DNA of 64,000 nt from Desulfatitalea sp. BRH_c12 (GTDB lineage Bacteria; Desulfobacterota; Desulfobacteria; Desulfobacterales; Desulfosarcinaceae). The translations under genes and the position numbers were made by a program. Within the stretch, counting starts at the first letter, position 1; each line of letters opens with the position of its first letter. The stretch is taken from contig LADR01000049.1 of NCBI GenBank assembly GCA_000961655.1, positions 1-64,000 of the forward strand, read 5' to 3'. The notes beneath the pieces were generated by a model. The model was not told the DNA's origin. It searched no databases and worked only from the letters and a program-made list of their open reading frames with translations. Below, piece after piece: positions 53,230-61,643 of the stretch.

Positions 53230-54689
53230 CCTTGCGAGGCCTGCCTGTGCCTGTGTACGATGTTAATCAATGTCAGGGCCTTTTCCTCCATCTGACCGAT
53301 ATGGTTGTCCACCGATCGGTTGAGCAGGGTGTGCGCCAGCATCAGGGGAATGGCCACGCACAGCCCCAGCATGGTCGTTACCAGCGCCTCGGAGATACCA
53401 CCGGACATCATGCGCGGATCGCCGGTGCCGTGCTGGGTAATGACATGGAAGGTGTTGATCATGCCGGTCACCGTACCCAAAAGTCCCAGCAGGGGCGCGA
53501 TGGCCGCCAACATGCCCAGTGTCGATAAAAAGCGTTCCATGTCGGGCACCTCCTTTAAAATCGCTTCCTGCAGCACATTCTCCATCTCTTCACGCTGCAG
53601 GGTGCGGCAACCCAGTCCGGCGGCCACCACCCGGGCGACGGGTTTGCCCACCTGTTGCCGGCAAACGGCCAGGCACTCCTCCCACTTGCGCTCGGCGGCC
53701 GTTGTTGCGATGCGGTGCATCAGGCTGTCGCCGTCCAGGGGTTTGCGGTAAAGAAAGAACACCCGTTCGACAATAATGGCCACACCTATGGCCAGCAGAG
53801 CCAAGATCGGCCAGACAATCGGACCGCCTTTGGGGATCTGCTGCCAAAGGCTCACGGCATGCGTCAGCTGGTTCAAAGCGCCGCCGCGCGACACATCCAT
53901 GGGCACGGCCTCGCTGTCGCCGTCCATGTAAGCGGCAATTTGTTTGCGCATGCGCGCCGGCGGCAGGCGCGACAAGGCATACAGCTGATGACCGGCGGGT
54001 GAACAGGTCAGATAGCCCACCTCTCCTTCAATTCGGTAAGCGGCTGTAAAATTGCCCAAAGCCAGAATTTCGGCTTCGATTTGGCGCCCGGAACGATCGG
54101 TAATTGGTCCGTGGGTCAATGAAACGTGACCGCTGGCGATCGTTGCTGCGATCAGGGCCGTCGCCATTTTACGGATATCGGCCATGCCCGGAAACTGAGA
54201 TTGTTCTGCAATCGCACGCAGGCGCTCGGTCTCGACCGCCATCAGGGCCGTTTGCAGGTTCTGGTCGATCAACGCCCCCAGATCCTTGGCGGTGACCCGG
54301 ATGACGCCCACCAATTCACGGATCATGCCGTCACTGGCCGCCAGGCGCTCCGACACGGCCGTTTCCGTTTTTTCCAGATGGTGCAAGTCGCCGGATAAAG
54401 CGGCCACCTGTTGTTTCAAGTCCGTGTTTTGTAACTCCTGGGTACGCAGCGCTTTTTCCAAGGCCGAACGATCCCGGGCGATAAGCGCCCGACTGGCATT
54501 CGCCGCCTGTTCGGCCGTGCGTTGCTCGGCGGCGGCCTTTTCCATCATGGCCTGTCTGGCTTGCCTGGCCTGAACCGATCCTTCGCGCATGTCATCGGCG
54601 TATGCGACCGTGGCAACCAGGACTAACCCAAAGGCCATCGCTATGCCCCGCTTGAAAACAGCCGCCTGACACGGCATGGTCCTTTTCAT
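53226..54689 (-). CDS. TtpC-like long MotA/TolQ/ExbB protein
   Basis: 487 residues from ATG 54689, forming an ATGA overlap with the DUF3450 stop. Signal peptide (1-34, ending VAYADD), periplasmic coiled coil (about 35-135), a soluble domain to about 290, then a C-terminal ExbB-like core with LGLLGTVTGMINTFHVITQH and GISEALVTTMLGLCVAIPL. It matches the layout of Vibrio TtpC, the extra TonB2-associated protein, and its place between DUF3450 and ExbB is the same. Confidence 0.9.
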   Translation of the reverse strand: MKRTMPCQAAVFKRGIAMAFGLVLVATVAYADDMREGSVQARQARQAMMEKAAAEQRTAEQAANASRALIARDRSALEKALRTQELQNTDLKQQVAALSGDLHHLEKTETAVSERLAASDGMIRELVGVIRVTAKDLGALIDQNLQTALMAVETERLRAIAEQSQFPGMADIRKMATALIAATIASGHVSLTHGPITDRSGRQIEAEILALGNFTAAYRIEGEVGYLTCSPAGHQLYALSRLPPARMRKQIAAYMDGDSEAVPMDVSRGGALNQLTHAVSLWQQIPKGGPIVWPILALLAIGVAIIVERVFFLYRKPLDGDSLMHRIATTAAERKWEECLAVCRQQVGKPVARVVAAGLGCRTLQREEMENVLQEAILKEVPDMERFLSTLGMLAAIAPLLGLLGTVTGMINTFHVITQHGTGDPRMMSGGISEALVTTMLGLCVAIPLMLAHTLLNRSVDNHIGQMEEKALTLINIVHRHRQASQG

Positions 54690-55480
54690 CGCCCCGCCAT
54701 CCTTCCCAGCGGCAAGGTCAACAGTTCCACCGGCTTGCGCTTGGCGCCGATTTCGATCGCTGTTTGTATGGCTTGGTTGAAGGTGCGCGGCAACGACTGC
54801 CAATCGGCCGCGGCCATGTTGTAAACGCCACAGTTTTTTTGATCGAGCGTCTGGTAAAACAAACTCATGCGCCCCAACCGAAAAATATTGGTCAGCATGG
54901 CATTTTCACCAACAGTGATGGTCGCCTGGTAGACCTCGGTGGTATTGCCATATTCCGCTTCGATCATCAGGGCTTCCATCATTTTGCGAAATTTTTCGCT
55001 CACCGCCACCTCCGGATCCGCCGCCAGATCGGTTAACCGGTCGACGCGCGCTCGCCGTTCGTTAATCAGAAAAGGAAGGCTGTCATCGACACTGGCACGC
55101 AGTTGCACGATCATTTCATCGATGAAAGGGCCTATCAGGCTGCCGATCTGATCGATATCGGCCATTTGCGTTTCCTTCGCCGTGATACGTTCACGTGCTG
55201 CCGCAACCTGCGTCCGCAGTTGCTCCTGGCGGATTTGCAGGTGCTTGTTTTCCAATTCCAGCGCTTCGAGGCGCGCCAACATCTTATCGCGCGCCGCGCG
55301 CCAGCGCTCCTCTTCGCGCTGTGTGTCCTGCCGCGTCGCTATGGCCTTTTCAACCGGTCTTTCCACGCGCGAAACGATCTCGTCGCCCGAAACGATCTCG
55401 TTGGCAATTCCGTTCGCCGGCAGCATGAACAGGTGCATCCACACCAACGGGACGATGATTCGAATCGACGTGAGAGGCAA
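54686..55480 (-). CDS. DUF3450 protein, first gene of the TonB module
   Basis: 264 residues with the start placed at TTG 55480, which has AAGGAG 7 nt upstream and gives a clean signal peptide (MPLTSIRIIVPLVWMHLFML, cut near GIA|NEI). ATGs at 55438 and 55426 are alternatives. After it come a coiled coil (about 35-100) and a conserved C-terminal helical domain. DUF3450 proteins start TonB2-type operons in Vibrio and deltaproteobacteria; the function is unknown. A terminator-like hairpin sits 34 nt before the start. Confidence 0.85.
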   Translation of the reverse strand: MPLTSIRIIVPLVWMHLFMLPANGIANEIVSGDEIVSRVERPVEKAIATRQDTQREEERWRAARDKMLARLEALELENKHLQIRQEQLRTQVAAARERITAKETQMADIDQIGSLIGPFIDEMIVQLRASVDDSLPFLINERRARVDRLTDLAADPEVAVSEKFRKMMEALMIEAEYGNTTEVYQATITVGENAMLTNIFRLGRMSLFYQTLDQKNCGVYNMAAADWQSLPRTFNQAIQTAIEIGAKRKPVELLTLPLGRMAGR

Positions 55481-55513
55481 AACGATACTCCTTCCTTTTC
55501 TTTTTCCAAAAAC

Positions 55514-55569
55514 AAAAAAAGCCGCGAAAATCAGCGTTGGGAATTCATTCCCAAACCGACCTTCGCGGC
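55514..55569 (-). terminator. Terminator/attenuator hairpin in the DUF3450 leader
   Basis: On the minus strand, outer stem GCCGCGAA/TTCGCGGC (55562-55569 with 55521-55528) and inner stem TTGGGAA/TTCCCAA (55548-55554 with 55538-55544), followed by T7 (55520-55514). The start codon and AAGGAG lie only 34 nt further on, leaving little room for another promoter. This suggests a regulated attenuator; it could also be the end of the YkgJ transcript. Confidence 0.75.
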
Positions 55570-55667
55570 CTTGTATTCGTTCAAATATGTTCGGGCTGCG
55601 GTTTCTCACCTCGCCCGGTGGTTTTCAAACAAGCGCCTTCATGGCGCGCTTTTACTTTTAATGGGTC

Positions 55668-55697
55668 CCATTACGCAGAAGCCGGCCCGCGTGTCAA
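55668..55697 (-). promoter_or_regulatory. Candidate promoter of the TonB-module leader
   Basis: Minus-strand TTGACA (55697-55692), spacer of 18 and TAATGG (55673-55668). The -35 is perfect, the -10 weak. It would give a leader of about 180 nt ending in the attenuator-like hairpin. The leader also holds hairpins AAGCGC/GCGCTT and CGGGC/GCCCG. Confidence 0.4.
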
Positions 55698-55752
55698 GCG
55701 AATTTTCTCCTGCCGACCCGCAACCATTCGCCCCAAACCCGCAAGTAACGGG

Positions 55753-56493
55753 CTAACGACCCGACGAAGGGGTGCCGAACAGCGCATGGCTGAGCCATTC
55801 CTGACCCCAGGACAGCCAGGCGGCATCGTCGTTGCCTTGCGGGATCGCTGCCAACGAAGGCGCGGACATACCGACCAGACGGTTGGCGCCGGCCTCTGCC
55901 TTCAAACGGTCCAGGTCGTACAAGGCCATGATCGCCCATTGCTGGTGTTCTTGATCGAGCGGTCCTGGACGCAACCGGTTTTTCAGCGCAATCAGCGCCA
56001 GTAAGCGATCGTTGGCCGCCAAGCCCGGTTCAGCGCCCTGCCCGGCGATCCACTCGCCGACGGTCTGCGTCCGGTTTTGCTCAAAACCATGGCAATGGGG
56101 TTCTTTCAACAGGGCATAATGCACGGTCAGGTGGCCGTCGGCGCGCGAACGGTGCAGTGCGCGCATCACCGGATAAAGGCGGCAAGAGGTGGGACGGGCG
56201 GCATACACGCTGCATCCGTCATCGCTCACAAAAGGACATCGCTGGCCGTTGGACGACGAAAAAACCAGAGACACCACCGGCAAACCGCTGGCTGGCCCCG
56301 CGAAGACATACGCATGGCGCTGCAGGAACGCCTCCCACCCCAACTGAAGATAGGTTCGCAGTTGCAGGACATCATACGGTGTCAGGGCTTGGTTCAATTC
56401 CCGGCAACAATGATTGAAACAGGCGATCCGGGGATGGCAGTCGAATTGAAAACGATCCTCCGGGGACAGGGCGATCAGTTCCGGCTCTTGCAT
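55753..56493 (-). CDS. YkgJ-family cysteine-cluster protein, third copy
   Basis: 246 residues from ATG 56493, with GGAGAG upstream. Cysteine cluster FDCHPRIACFNHCCRELN (about 16-33), then CPFVSDDGCSVYAARPTSCRLYP and a C-terminal half with helices and an HCH-type EPHCHGF. Close in form to the protein at 39845 (both carry LNxxLxPYDVLxL). Upstream of and same-stranded with the TonB module. Confidence 0.87.
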   Translation of the reverse strand: MQEPELIALSPEDRFQFDCHPRIACFNHCCRELNQALTPYDVLQLRTYLQLGWEAFLQRHAYVFAGPASGLPVVSLVFSSSNGQRCPFVSDDGCSVYAARPTSCRLYPVMRALHRSRADGHLTVHYALLKEPHCHGFEQNRTQTVGEWIAGQGAEPGLAANDRLLALIALKNRLRPGPLDQEHQQWAIMALYDLDRLKAEAGANRLVGMSAPSLAAIPQGNDDAAWLSWGQEWLSHALFGTPSSGR

Positions 56494-57455
56494 GCGGCGC
56501 TCTCCATCTGACGCGATTCCTTTAGATACTTGGGCATCTGGGTGACTAACGGACCTGTTCACCGGCGATTAAACACGAATCATGTTCATAGACGATTCGC
56601 GATCGTTCCGCAAGCGTTCGCGTTCGCATAGACAGGGTAAACGCATCTGCGTATGATCCTCATTTCAGAAATGGAACATCGTTCTTCCTCAGGGGCGAAC
56701 CTTGTGTTGGCCCGGTGCGTAAATGCCGGTTAATCCATGGCACCTTGATGCCCACGATGCCCGCTGTAGGGGCGACCGCCGGTCCCCCTACAGGTGGAAT
56801 ACCCTACGATAGCACGGCAGCGAGGGTTCTCGTGGGCCGCAGAAAGGTACGGCTTTTTGATTTTTGGCACTGGGCATCGTTTTGTTTATTGGCGAACCTT
56901 GTGTTCGCCCGGTGCATGCGATGCCATTGGTCGTTACAGGTTCCAAGCGGTGACGAACCCGGGCGAACGCAGAGGGTCCCTACAGGTAAAAAGGGGTTCT
57001 CGCGAGCACGGAGGGGACCCAAAACAGGCCGACGCGCCAGGGCGGCAGCGGTCCCGCCGGCCAATGGATTTCATCGGCTGGTAACGATCTACATCTTGTG
57101 CTGTCGGATCGGGCACCCGGCTATATATGGAATCCTGTATTCAGCGGGCCGATTACATACACTTTTAGGGTCTTGGATACTGAAAATTATTGACAAGGAG
57201 GAAGCGGAATGTTATTCATTTCACCTTGGTTTATTTATAAATATTTGAATTGCTTATATAAAGTTCCCCACTGGATTTCCCGGCAGTTCCGAAGTCAAGG
57301 TGCCGATGATGATAAAGTTTGAAAGTTCCATTTACACAAGTCCGCGAAGATATCGTCGGACGATCAAACTGAAGGGGGGTGCGACAAAAAAGGTAATGGC
57401 CGATTTACAGGCGTGTATTGGTTGAATTGAATAACCAAATCTAGGAGGATAGTAA
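56494..57455. other. Long intergenic region upstream of aprB with repeat sequences
   Basis: About 960 bp without a convincing gene. 56690-57010 holds repeated GC-rich segments (see repeat entry). A frame at 56715-57248 runs through those repeats and has no recognisable domain. A weak promoter candidate is TTGACA (57190-57195), 17 nt, TATTCA (57213-57218). A small inverted repeat TTGGTT (57418-57423) / AACCAA (57433-57438) precedes the TAGGAGGA of aprB. Confidence 0.5.
56690..57010. repeat. Degenerate GC-rich intergenic repeats
   Basis: Two related units, both containing GGCGAACCTTGTGTT and CCCGGTGC: at 56693-56730 and 56891-56925. Each is followed by a CCTACAGGT-type segment (56788 and 56978 region) and a GGGTTCTCG motif (about 56823 and 56995). 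It looks like decayed copies of a palindromic intergenic repeat family. Confidence 0.55.
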
Positions 57456-57893
57456 ATGCCAAGTTATGTAATTCAGGAAAAATGTGACGGTTGCAAGGGT
57501 GGCGATAAGACCGCTTGCATGTACATTTGCCCCAACGACCTGATGGTTCTCGACCCCAACGCGATGAAGGCTTACAATCAAGAGCCGGATCAGTGCTGGG
57601 AATGCTTTTCCTGCGTGAAAATTTGCCCCACCCAGGCCATCGAAGTGCGCGGCTATGCCGATTTCGTGCCCCTGGGAAGCTCGATCATGCCCATGATGGG
57701 AACCGAAGACGTCATGTGGACCTGCAAATTCCGCAACGGAACCATCAAACGCTTCAAGTTCCCCATCCGCACAACTCCCGAAGGTGCCGCCAATGCCTAC
57801 GAATCCCTGAAGGGCAAAGATCTCGAGAGCGAACTGCTGTCCACTGAAGAAGCCGACGGCCGCCAGCTCCCCCGCCCCCAGGCCACAGTGTAA
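57456..57893 (+). CDS. aprB: Adenylylsulfate reductase beta subunit
   Basis: Iron-sulfur subunit of APS reductase, passing electrons to the FAD of AprA in dissimilatory sulfate reduction, in the cytoplasm. 145 residues. Two [4Fe-4S] motifs: CDGCKGGDKTACMYICPN and CWECFSCVKICPTQAIEVRG. The conserved C-terminal tail embraces AprA. ATG 57456 with TAGGAGGA. AprA follows after 61 bp. Confidence 0.98.
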   Translation: MPSYVIQEKCDGCKGGDKTACMYICPNDLMVLDPNAMKAYNQEPDQCWECFSCVKICPTQAIEVRGYADFVPLGSSIMPMMGTEDVMWTCKFRNGTIKRFKFPIRTTPEGAANAYESLKGKDLESELLSTEEADGRQLPRPQATV

Positions 57894-57954
57894 GGCAGCC
57901 ATTTGACTCTTTTGAACCTTATCAATCGATATCATTTTTTTTAGGAGGAACATT

Positions 57955-59931
57955 ATGGCAATTCCGAACAAACCTTTGGGTGAACTCAAGGCCGTACGGG
58001 ATCCTGCAGTAGAAGAGCGCGAAGTCGACATCCTCATCGTGGGCGGCGGCATGGCTGCCTGCGGGACTGCTTTTGAAGTCAAAAAATGGTTGCAGCCGGG
58101 CCAGACCGTCCTGCTGTGCGACAAAGCCGCCATGGAGCGTTCCGGCGCTGTGGCTCAAGGCTTGTCCGCCATCAACACCTACGTTGGCGAAAACTCACCC
58201 GACGATTACGTCCGCATGGTGCGTAACGACCTGATGGGCCTGGTGCGTGAAGACTTGATTTTCGACCTGGGCTGCCATGTCGATGATTCGGTTCATTTGT
58301 TCGAAGAATGGGGTTTGCCGATCTGGAAAAAATCCGAAGAGGGCAAAAACCTCGACGGCAAAAAAGGCCAGAAAATGGGCACCCTGAAATCTGGTGCCAA
58401 ACCGGTCCGCACTGGTAAATGGCAGATCATGATCAACGGCGAATCCTACAAACGCGTCGTTGCCGAAGCCGCCAAGAAAGCCCTTGGAGATGAGAACATC
58501 ATCGAGCGCTGCTTCATCGTCGAGCTGCTTCTGGACGCCAATCGCCCCAACCAGATCGCCGGCGCTGTCGGTTTCTCGGTGCGCGAAAACAAAGTATTCA
58601 TCATCAAATGTAAAACCATGATGGTCGCCTGCGGCGGCGCGGTGAACATCTATCAACCGCGTTCGGTCGGCGAAGGCAAAGGCCGCGCCTGGTACCCGGT
58701 ATGGAACGCTGGTTCCACCTACACCATGTGCATGAAGGTCGGTGCCGAACTCTCCATGATGGAAAACCGCTTCACGCCGGCTCGTTTCAAAGATGGTTAC
58801 GGCCCGGTCGGCGCCTGGTTCCTTCTGTTCAAGGCCAAAACCCTGAACGGTCTGGGCGAAAACTTTGCCGCCAGCGATGCTGCCAAGGCGGAATTGGCCA
58901 ACTACGCGCCTTACGGCACGGCTGCGATCACCCCGACCTGCCTGCGCAACCACCTGATGCTGTTCGAGATGAAAGCGGGTCGCGGCCCGATCATCATGGA
59001 TACCGTCACCGCTTTGGCTGAGCTTGGCAAGACCATGGACAAAAAAGAGCTCAAGCATCTGGAGTCAGAAGCTTGGGAAGACTTCCTGGACATGACCTGC
59101 GGCCAGGCCAACCTGTGGTGTGCTCAGAACTGCGAGCCGGAAAAGAAAAACTCCGAAGTTATGCCGACCGAACCGTACCTGTTGGGTTCGCACTCCGGCT
59201 GCTGCGGTCTGTGGACCTCCGGCCCGGATTTTGACTGGGTTCCCGACGCTTACAAGATCAAAGCCGACAACGGCAAGATCTACAACCGCATGACCACCGT
59301 CAACGGCCTGTTCACCTCCGGCGACGGCGTGGGCTGCTCCGGTCACAAGTTCTCCTCCGGTTCGCATGCCGAAGGTCGTATGGCCGCCAAACAAATGGTC
59401 CGTTACGCCAAGGATCACGCGGATTTCAAACCGACCCTGAAGCAGACCAAAGAAGAGCTGGTCGACATGGTTTACAAACCTGTCCGTACCTATCTGGACA
59501 ACGTTGCCTATACGACCGCCTCCGATATCAACCCCAACTACATCAAGCCGAACGGCATGATGTACCGGTTGATGAAGGCCACCCACGAGTACGGTGCCGG
59601 TACAGCGACCTTCTATCAGACCAGCAGCAAGATGCTGGAAGTGGTCATGGATCTGCTTGCGACCATGCGCGAAGATTGCACCAAAATGGCCGCCGGCGAC
59701 CTGCACGAACTGATGCGCGCTTGGGAAATCGAACACCGTATTTGGACGGTGGAGGCTCACCTGCGTCACATCCAGTACCGCAAAGAAACCCGCTACCCGG
59801 GCTTCTACTATCAGGCCGATTACCCCGGCCAGGATGATGCCAACTGGTTCTGCTTCGTCAACTCCAAGTTTGACCCGGCGAAGAAAGAATGGGATGTTTT
59901 CAAAAAAGATTACATCAAGATCATCCCCTAA
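57955..59931 (+). CDS. aprA: Adenylylsulfate reductase alpha subunit
   Basis: Reduces APS to sulfite and AMP. 658 residues, standard size. N-terminal FAD-binding VDILIVGGGMAACGTAFEVK, active-site stretch MMENRFTPARFKDGYGPVGA (about 265-284), and the family SGCCGLWTSGPDFDW. Its codon use, visible as many CGC/CTG/AAC codons, suggests high expression. ATG 57955 with TTAGGAGGA. A strong terminator follows. Confidence 0.99.
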   Translation: MAIPNKPLGELKAVRDPAVEEREVDILIVGGGMAACGTAFEVKKWLQPGQTVLLCDKAAMERSGAVAQGLSAINTYVGENSPDDYVRMVRNDLMGLVREDLIFDLGCHVDDSVHLFEEWGLPIWKKSEEGKNLDGKKGQKMGTLKSGAKPVRTGKWQIMINGESYKRVVAEAAKKALGDENIIERCFIVELLLDANRPNQIAGAVGFSVRENKVFIIKCKTMMVACGGAVNIYQPRSVGEGKGRAWYPVWNAGSTYTMCMKVGAELSMMENRFTPARFKDGYGPVGAWFLLFKAKTLNGLGENFAASDAAKAELANYAPYGTAAITPTCLRNHLMLFEMKAGRGPIIMDTVTALAELGKTMDKKELKHLESEAWEDFLDMTCGQANLWCAQNCEPEKKNSEVMPTEPYLLGSHSGCCGLWTSGPDFDWVPDAYKIKADNGKIYNRMTTVNGLFTSGDGVGCSGHKFSSGSHAEGRMAAKQMVRYAKDHADFKPTLKQTKEELVDMVYKPVRTYLDNVAYTTASDINPNYIKPNGMMYRLMKATHEYGAGTATFYQTSSKMLEVVMDLLATMREDCTKMAAGDLHELMRAWEIEHRIWTVEAHLRHIQYRKETRYPGFYYQADYPGQDDANWFCFVNSKFDPAKKEWDVFKKDYIKIIP

Positions 59932-59970
59932 TGGATGGGTGTCAGTTGTACACTGAGTGACACAGATATA

Positions 59971-60003
59971 CCTCCAGGCGTCTTTGTGCGCCTGGAGGTT
60001 TTT
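59971..60003 (+). terminator. Intrinsic terminator after aprA
   Basis: CCTCCAGGCG (59971-59980), 8-nt loop, CGCCTGGAGG (59989-59998), then TTTTT. Perfect 10-bp stem and good U-tract, 40 nt after the aprA stop. Confidence 0.92.
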
Positions 60004-60163
60004 ATTAACGGCTCCCACAGGCAATTGCAAGGGAGCCCGACCGCCTGGCGGGTGGTTTCTGCCTCAGCCCGTTAAAACACCCTGCCGCAGCAGGTTCAGG
60101 CGATTGCCCTAATGCCGGCCTTTCCGCGCTCAGCGAAAAATCCGGTAAACAGCGCTGAAGCGC

Positions 60164-60209
60164 GCAGCTGAATCCTGGAGCAAGTCGGTCGGCTCCAGGA
60201 TTCAGCTGC
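60164..60209. repeat. 18-bp perfect inverted repeat between aprA and qmoA
   Basis: GCAGCTGAATCCTGGAGC (60164-60181), 10-nt loop, and its exact complement at 60192-60209. A long perfect hairpin with no U-tract. Confidence 0.85.
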
Positions 60210-60355
60210 ACGATTCAGGATCCAAGGGTATCGCCTGCAAGCCGAACCTGCGGCCGGAACAACGTTGTATAATGTCTTGAAGCGGCTTCCGATCTGAACT
60301 TCAAATGAGACGACAGGAACTGCTTCTACCAAATCAGAACGCACGGAGGGATAGC

Positions 60356-61633
60356 ATGACAAGTGAAAATAAAGCCCCTGCGAGTGGAAGCATAGTGGTG
60401 GTGGGCGGCGGTATCAGCGGCCTGACCACGGCCATTGAAGCTGCCGAAGTGGGGTACGAAGTCTACCTGTTGGAGAAAAACCCCTACTTGGGTGGCCGCG
60501 TGGCTCAGTTGAACCAATATTTCCCCAAGCTGTGTCCGCCGACCTGCGGGCTGGAAATCAACTTCCGCCGCATTAAAGACAACCCGCGCATTAAAGTATT
60601 CACCCAGGCGCAGGTCGAAAAAGTGGAGGGCACGCCGGGCAGTTACAATGTGGCCGTACGGCTCAATCCCCGCTATGTGAACGAGCGCTGCACCTGCTGC
60701 GGCGAATGCGCCAAAGCGTGCGGCACTGAAATCAGCAATGAGTTCAACTTCGGTATGGACACCCACAAGGGTGCGCACCTGCCGTTCGAAATGGCCTTTC
60801 CGCCTCGCTTCGTTCTTTCGCAGCAGATCATTGGAACCGATGATGCCCAGAAAGCCAAAGCAGCTTGCAAGTACGACGCTATCGATCTTGAGATGCAGCC
60901 CAAGACGATGAACCTGCAGGCCGGCGCGATTGTCTGGGCCACCGGATGGGAACCTTATGATGCGGGCCGCATCGACAATTTGGGCTTCGGCCAATATGAC
61001 AACATCATCACCAACATGATGATGGAACGTCTGGCCTCCCCCAATGGACCGACCCAGGGCAAGATTGTTCGCCCCTCGGACCAGAAGGCGCCGCAAAATA
61101 TTGGCTTCGTGCAGTGCGCCGGCTCGCGCGATGAGAACCACCTGCCGTACTGTTCCTACATCTGCTGCATGGCTTCCCTCAAGCAGGCCACCTATTTGCG
61201 TGAACGCTATCCGGATGCCAACATCTATATTTTCTACATCGATCTGCGCACCCCCGGCCAGCGCTATGAAACGTTCTACAAGAAAATAAAAGAAGACAAG
61301 AAGGTCTTTTTTATTAAAGGCAAGGTCGCCGAAGTGATCGAAGACCCGGCCACCAAGAACATCACCGTTGTGGCCGAAAATGCGGTAACCGGCGAGAAAA
61401 TCAAACAAACCGTGGATCTGGTGGTCCTTGCCACCGGCATGCAGCCCACGGCCGCCAATACAAAGCTGCCAGCGGATCTTAAGTACAACCCCGACGGATT
61501 CATTCTCAATGATTATGAAAAAGGCGGCATGTTTGCTGCTGGATGTGCCCACAAGCCCGCCGACGTGGTGTCATCCAATCAGAATGCGACCGGCATGGCC
61601 CTGAAGGCCATCCAAACCTTGGCAAGGAAGTAG
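60356..61633 (+). CDS. qmoA: Quinone-interacting membrane-bound oxidoreductase subunit A
   Basis: Flavoprotein subunit of the Qmo complex, which passes electrons from menaquinol toward APS reductase. 425 residues from ATG 60356 (GGAGGG). HdrA-like: FAD loop VVVGGGISGLTTAIEAAEVG, a single [4Fe-4S] motif CTCCGECAKAC near residue 118, and the HdrA signature FVQCAGSRDENHLPYCSYIC. The frame opens at 60305, but only 60356 has a ribosome-binding site. QmoB follows by 10 bp. Confidence 0.97.
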   Translation: MTSENKAPASGSIVVVGGGISGLTTAIEAAEVGYEVYLLEKNPYLGGRVAQLNQYFPKLCPPTCGLEINFRRIKDNPRIKVFTQAQVEKVEGTPGSYNVAVRLNPRYVNERCTCCGECAKACGTEISNEFNFGMDTHKGAHLPFEMAFPPRFVLSQQIIGTDDAQKAKAACKYDAIDLEMQPKTMNLQAGAIVWATGWEPYDAGRIDNLGFGQYDNIITNMMMERLASPNGPTQGKIVRPSDQKAPQNIGFVQCAGSRDENHLPYCSYICCMASLKQATYLRERYPDANIYIFYIDLRTPGQRYETFYKKIKEDKKVFFIKGKVAEVIEDPATKNITVVAENAVTGEKIKQTVDLVVLATGMQPTAANTKLPADLKYNPDGFILNDYEKGGMFAAGCAHKPADVVSSNQNATGMALKAIQTLARK

Positions 61634-61643
61634 GAGGTCATCC

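Larger units (their letters stand above)
59932..60355 (+). promoter_or_regulatory. aprA-qmoA spacer
   Basis: 424 bp with a strong intrinsic terminator just after aprA, an 18-bp perfect hairpin, and no gene. Further sequence before qmoA includes several short direct or inverted GC-rich runs that I cannot assign. The qmo genes probably have their own promoter here or depend on read-through. Confidence 0.5.

Noticed and set aside
56715-57248. 177-residue frame upstream of aprB
   Set aside because: It runs through degenerate repeat sequence, has no ribosome-binding site and no recognisable domain.
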